A stretch of 64,000 bases of DNA from Lacisediminihabitans sp046156175 (GTDB taxonomy: Bacteria > Actinomycetota > Actinomycetes > Actinomycetales > Microbacteriaceae), in assembly GCF_046156175.1 (NCBI RefSeq), contig NZ_JAYLVL010000001.1, positions 558,001 to 622,000 on the forward strand, in the 5' to 3' direction. The notes below the pieces were generated by a model, which saw only the letters and a list, made by a program, of their open reading frames with translations, had not been told where the DNA came from and made no database searches. Of this stretch, positions 60,994-64,000 are shown one piece after another; within the stretch, counting starts at the first letter, position 1, and each line of letters opens with the position of its first letter. The position numbers were made by a program, and so were the translations under genes.

Positions 60994-61662
60994 ATGATCT
61001 CCTCTTCCCTCGTCTCTCTCGGAATCCTCGACCCCCAGTCCCTCATCACCGGGGCGGGAATCTGGGGGCTCGCGATCGTCTGCGCAGCCGTATTCGCCGA
61101 GACCGGCCTCCTCGTCGGATTCTTCCTCCCCGGAGACACCCTGCTGTTCTTCACCGGGGTGCTCACCCTCAGCGGAGCCATCCGCCAACCCCTGTGGCTC
61201 GTCGTGCTGGTCGTCGCTGTCTCCGCCGCGCTGGGCGATCAACTCGGTTACACGATCGGTCGACGCACGGGGCCGAGGGTCTTCGAACGCCGCGAGTCGG
61301 GGATCTTCAGCAAGAAGAGTGTGGACCGCACGGAGGCCTTCTTCACCCGCTTCGGACCGGTCGCGGTGACCATCGCCCGGTTCGTCCCCGTGGTGCGCAC
61401 CTTCGCTCCGGTCGCGGCCGGTGTTGGGCACATGTCGCGCCGACTGTTCACGCTCTTCAACCTCGCGGGGGCCGCTCTCTGGTCGGGCTTGATCATTCTG
61501 CTCGGCTTCGGACTCGCTCACGTGCCCGGGGTGACCGATTTCGTCTCGCAGTACATCGACATCGTGCTGGTCGGGATCGTGGTGATCTCGGTCGTGCCGA
61601 TCGTGGTGCGCACGATCATCGTCCGTCGACGCACCGTGACCACATCACCCGAGTCCGACTGA
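60994..61662 (+). CDS. DedA family (SNARE-associated/VTT domain) membrane protein
   Basis: Membrane protein of 222 aa with the DedA/VTT fold: N-terminal re-entrant motif G-F-F-L-P-G-D near residue 43, the R-F-V-P-V-V-R-T-F-A-P region with conserved Arg residues near residues 129-139, and C-terminal helices. DedA proteins include undecaprenyl-phosphate flippases and other lipid scramblases that support envelope homeostasis and cationic peptide resistance. Placed under box C, divergent from the COG4705 pair. Confidence 0.88.
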   Translation: MISSSLVSLGILDPQSLITGAGIWGLAIVCAAVFAETGLLVGFFLPGDTLLFFTGVLTLSGAIRQPLWLVVLVVAVSAALGDQLGYTIGRRTGPRVFERRESGIFSKKSVDRTEAFFTRFGPVAVTIARFVPVVRTFAPVAAGVGHMSRRLFTLFNLAGAALWSGLIILLGFGLAHVPGVTDFVSQYIDIVLVGIVVISVVPIVVRTIIVRRRTVTTSPESD

Positions 61663-61687
61663 TCCCACCCGCGACTCTGCAGCCCGG

Positions 61688-64000
61688 CTACGACACGATC
61701 CGCTGCGCCTTCGGGTGCGGGCTCGCCACCGCGCAGAATTCCGCCAGCGCGGACCGGTTGTACGCCACCCCATCGAGCGCGGCCGCGGCCACCTCACCGC
61801 GGAGGAACGCCCGCATGCCATCGGCGAGGCCGCTGTCGCTCTGGGGGACGATTCTGATCGGGGAATCCGGCAGTGCATCACGAGCGGAATCGAACTCCAC
61901 AGAGACGATCGGAAGCCCCGCCAGTGCCGCTTCCAGAATCACCATCGGCTGCCCCTCATAGTCGCTCGACAGCACGAAGCAGTCAGCCGCGGCGAGAATG
62001 GGAAAGGGGTTGGCAAAGGGTCCGACGACGAATGCGAGCTCCGAGAGCCCGAGACTGTCGATGAGCTGTTGCAGGTGATCGCGCAGCGGTCCGTGACCGA
62101 CGATGACCAGGCGTGCGGCGGGAGTCTCGCGGGAGATCTCCGCGAAGGAGCGGATGAGTCGTGCCTGGTTCTTCTCCGGCGAGAATCGGCCGATGGTGAC
62201 GAACCACACGGTGTCGTCGTCGCGCTGCATCCCGTCGATCCAGCCCCGGTCGCTCGAAGCCTGCGCGCGGTCCTGCACGGCAGCCTCGTCCGCCTCGAAC
62301 TCTTCGATCGACGACAGCGGGGCACGAAGCCCCTGGAGCACGTGGGTTTCATCCACGAGGTTTCGAGCGAAGACGAATGATTCTGCCGGCAGCGCGTAGC
62401 GGGCGCCGAGAGCGTCGCGGTTGATCCTGTTCAGGCTCTCCGACACGGACACCAGGGCGTCGAAGTCCCGGTACACGCTGAACACCGCGGGCAAGGAGCG
62501 CTTCATGCGGCGACGACTCCCCACGAATCGCCGGGTCTCGAGAAACAGGTCGTTGTGCAACCAGATGGAGCGAAAGGCCCGCGGGGAATGCAGGAGGAGA
62601 GAGGCCCAGAACGCGGTGTAGCCGCTGAACTCGACGACGGAATCGAACTGCGTGTCGCCGAAGCAGCGCGCCCACTCTGTGCGCCACATCCGCTGCTCTA
62701 TCGCGGTCTCCGGCCTGCGCCTCAGCACGGGGTAGTGCTCCTGCAGCCGACGAAACAGGTGCGTGAGCTTGCTGCCGTTCATGCCGCCGACCCGGTGGAA
62801 TTGCCTCACCTGGTGCGGAATGCGCTGCTGGTTCGACAGTTGCTGGGCGCGGCGCGGTCGGTTGAAGACGACCGACACGTCGTAGGCATCGTGGTCGATC
62901 GCAGCAAGCAGATTGAGCGCGGAGTTGGTGATGCCGTTCGAACGCATCCCCCCGATGCTCAGCAGCATCGACGTGCGAGGGTCCTCTGCAAGCGACCGCG
63001 TTCGAGCGCGATCCGTCTTCCCTCGAAAGACGACGTCGACGACACGACGCGCGGCTCCCCCATCGTCGTCCGGTGAGAACCGCGCTCTCCACTCGGCAGA
63101 GCGGGCAGCCGGACCTGACCGGGCTTCCGGGACTTTCGAGCCCTTTGGGACTTCCGAGGCCTTCGCGGTGATGCAGGACCGGATGGCCTCGCCGAGCTCC
63201 GAGATGTGTGCCACCACCGGCCCCGGAAGCTCGTCGAGCGGAAAGTAGAGACCGCGCGATGCGGAGTAGTCCAGATCATCCGGGGTGAAGAACACGACGG
63301 GGCGCTCGAGCGGGAGAAAATCGAAGAAGATCGACGAGTAGTCGGTGATGAGAATGTCGGTGATGCCCAGCATCAGGTTCGTCGGCAGGTCGTTCGACAC
63401 GAGAATCTCGCGGAATTCGGGGCGATCCCTCGCGAATCGGTGCACCACCTGATGGGTCTTGAGCAGCACCAGGAATGAGGGTCCCACCTGCTTCTGGATC
63501 TCCTGCACCAGCTCGAACAGCTCGTTCGCATCGTCCGCCGGCGAACTGAAATCCGTTCCCTTCCAGGTGGGGGCGAACAGGATCACCGAGCGATCGCCCA
63601 GCGTGATTCCCTCGGCCTCGAGGCGGGATCGCACCTCGATCACCTCCTCGGCGCCGAGGAACTGGCGGTCGACGCGAGGGTATCCCTCTTCGATGACGAG
63701 CCCGCGGAAGGCCCCGCGCAAGCGGTAGGCCTTCTCGTACATCTGCTCGGTCATGAAGGGGTTCTGGGACAGCAGGAAGTCAGCAGCCACGAAGTTGCGC
63801 ATCGTGTTCGCGGAGTCGAGAGCGCCGTTGGGCATGTCGTAGCCCATGCGTTTCAACGGTGTGCCGTGCCAGGTGTTCAGGTAGACCTGCCCCGGCCGCT
63901 TGCTGAACTCGGCGGGAAAAGTCGCGTTGTTCACCAGATAGCGGCTCGTCGCGAGGGCACGCACGTAGGCGAGGGAGCGACGCCTCACAAAGCGCACCCG
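61688..64000 (-). CDS. CDP-glycerol glycerophosphotransferase-glycosyltransferase fusion (partial)
   Basis: At least 770 codons, still open at the window end, so the N-terminus is missing. The first ~290 residues match the TagF/TagB CDP-glycerol:poly(glycerophosphate) transferase domain (T-W-H-G-T-P-L-K near residue 42, I-T-D-Y-S-S near residue 216). The C-terminal half (about 340-769) is a GT4-type glycosyltransferase with I-G-R-F-S-P-E-K-N and a nucleotide-sugar site near S-D-Y-E-G-Q-P. A bifunctional enzyme for teichoic-acid-like or glycan surface polymer synthesis is likely. A GTG at 63995-63997 is an unlikely start because upstream domain sequence would be lost. Confidence 0.85.
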   Translation of the reverse strand, partial: RVRFVRRRSLAYVRALATSRYLVNNATFPAEFSKRPGQVYLNTWHGTPLKRMGYDMPNGALDSANTMRNFVAADFLLSQNPFMTEQMYEKAYRLRGAFRGLVIEEGYPRVDRQFLGAEEVIEVRSRLEAEGITLGDRSVILFAPTWKGTDFSSPADDANELFELVQEIQKQVGPSFLVLLKTHQVVHRFARDRPEFREILVSNDLPTNLMLGITDILITDYSSIFFDFLPLERPVVFFTPDDLDYSASRGLYFPLDELPGPVVAHISELGEAIRSCITAKASEVPKGSKVPEARSGPAARSAEWRARFSPDDDGGAARRVVDVVFRGKTDRARTRSLAEDPRTSMLLSIGGMRSNGITNSALNLLAAIDHDAYDVSVVFNRPRRAQQLSNQQRIPHQVRQFHRVGGMNGSKLTHLFRRLQEHYPVLRRRPETAIEQRMWRTEWARCFGDTQFDSVVEFSGYTAFWASLLLHSPRAFRSIWLHNDLFLETRRFVGSRRRMKRSLPAVFSVYRDFDALVSVSESLNRINRDALGARYALPAESFVFARNLVDETHVLQGLRAPLSSIEEFEADEAAVQDRAQASSDRGWIDGMQRDDDTVWFVTIGRFSPEKNQARLIRSFAEISRETPAARLVIVGHGPLRDHLQQLIDSLGLSELAFVVGPFANPFPILAAADCFVLSSDYEGQPMVILEAALAGLPIVSVEFDSARDALPDSPIRIVPQSDSGLADGMRAFLRGEVAAAALDGVAYNRSALAEFCAVASPHPKAQRIVS

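Noticed and set aside
1..64000. CRISPR arrays, insertion sequences, prophage genes
   Set aside because: No regularly spaced repeats, transposase, integrase or phage structural genes were recognised.

Overview
The window is high-GC DNA from an actinobacterium, most likely Microbacteriaceae. This is inferred from the gene order ileS-folC-DUF4233-ndk, a translational T-box leader on ileS, the clpX/clpP/clpP/tig block beside tRNA genes, many GTG starts, frequent leaderless starts, and heavy use of GGATG/CATCC. No genus can be named from sequence alone. No phage, plasmid, transposase or CRISPR signature was seen.

Layout. (1) 0.3-2.4 kb: VKOR plus an anchored DsbA-like thioredoxin, an oxidative-folding pair. 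(2) 2.4-8.2 kb, minus strand: ileS-folC-DUF4233-ndk, led by an ileS T-box. (3) 8.2-9.5 kb: a CDF metal exporter and a small membrane protein. (4) 9.6-16.9 kb: a TetR regulator divergent from a peptide-type ABC importer whose two ATPases are fused, followed by a GH13 alpha-glucosidase. (5) 16.9-22.7 kb: a PotABCD-like importer, divergent from a GntR regulator and an apparently soluble Cache-domain protein. (6) 22.9-25.7 kb: valS and a small conserved protein. (7) 25.8-28.9 kb: an ArsR-like regulator facing an M3 peptidase across a striking operator array. (8) 28.9-35.2 kb: a BenE-like transporter, clpX, a copper trio (membrane protein, YcnI, CopC) and clpP2-clpP1. (9) 35.5-42.2 kb: a six-gene phosphonate-type ABC operon with an RpiR regulator and a HAD phosphatase, then an unrecognised protein overlapping a second HAD gene tail to tail. 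(10) 42.2-44.0 kb: tig, tRNA-Pro, tRNA-Gly. (11) 44.6-52.6 kb: M20 peptidase, GntR, Dpp-type ABC importer, alpha/beta hydrolase and its binding protein. (12) 52.7-64 kb: Tat phospholipase C-like enzyme, PAP2 phosphatase, DEAD-box helicase, OmpR-type two-component system, two COG4705 membrane proteins, DedA protein, and a partial TagF-glycosyltransferase fusion.

The most interesting signal is in region 12. An identical regulatory geometry, TTCTTAG(A/G) then 10-11 nt then a -10-like hexamer then a (near-)leaderless start codon, precedes the PAP2 gene, the two-component operon, the COG4705 pair (minus strand) and dedA. In most cases a second half-site lies 11 bp upstream. This reads as one regulon run by the local two-component system. 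PAP2 and DedA families are both tied to undecaprenyl-phosphate recycling, so the COG4705 pair become candidate new members of an envelope lipid-carrier stress module.

The other transport clusters look like separate scavenging units: peptides or oligosaccharides, polyamine-like cations, organophosphates, and acylated peptides or amides. Each carries its own regulator, and palindromic operators can be seen for the TetR and both GntR systems.
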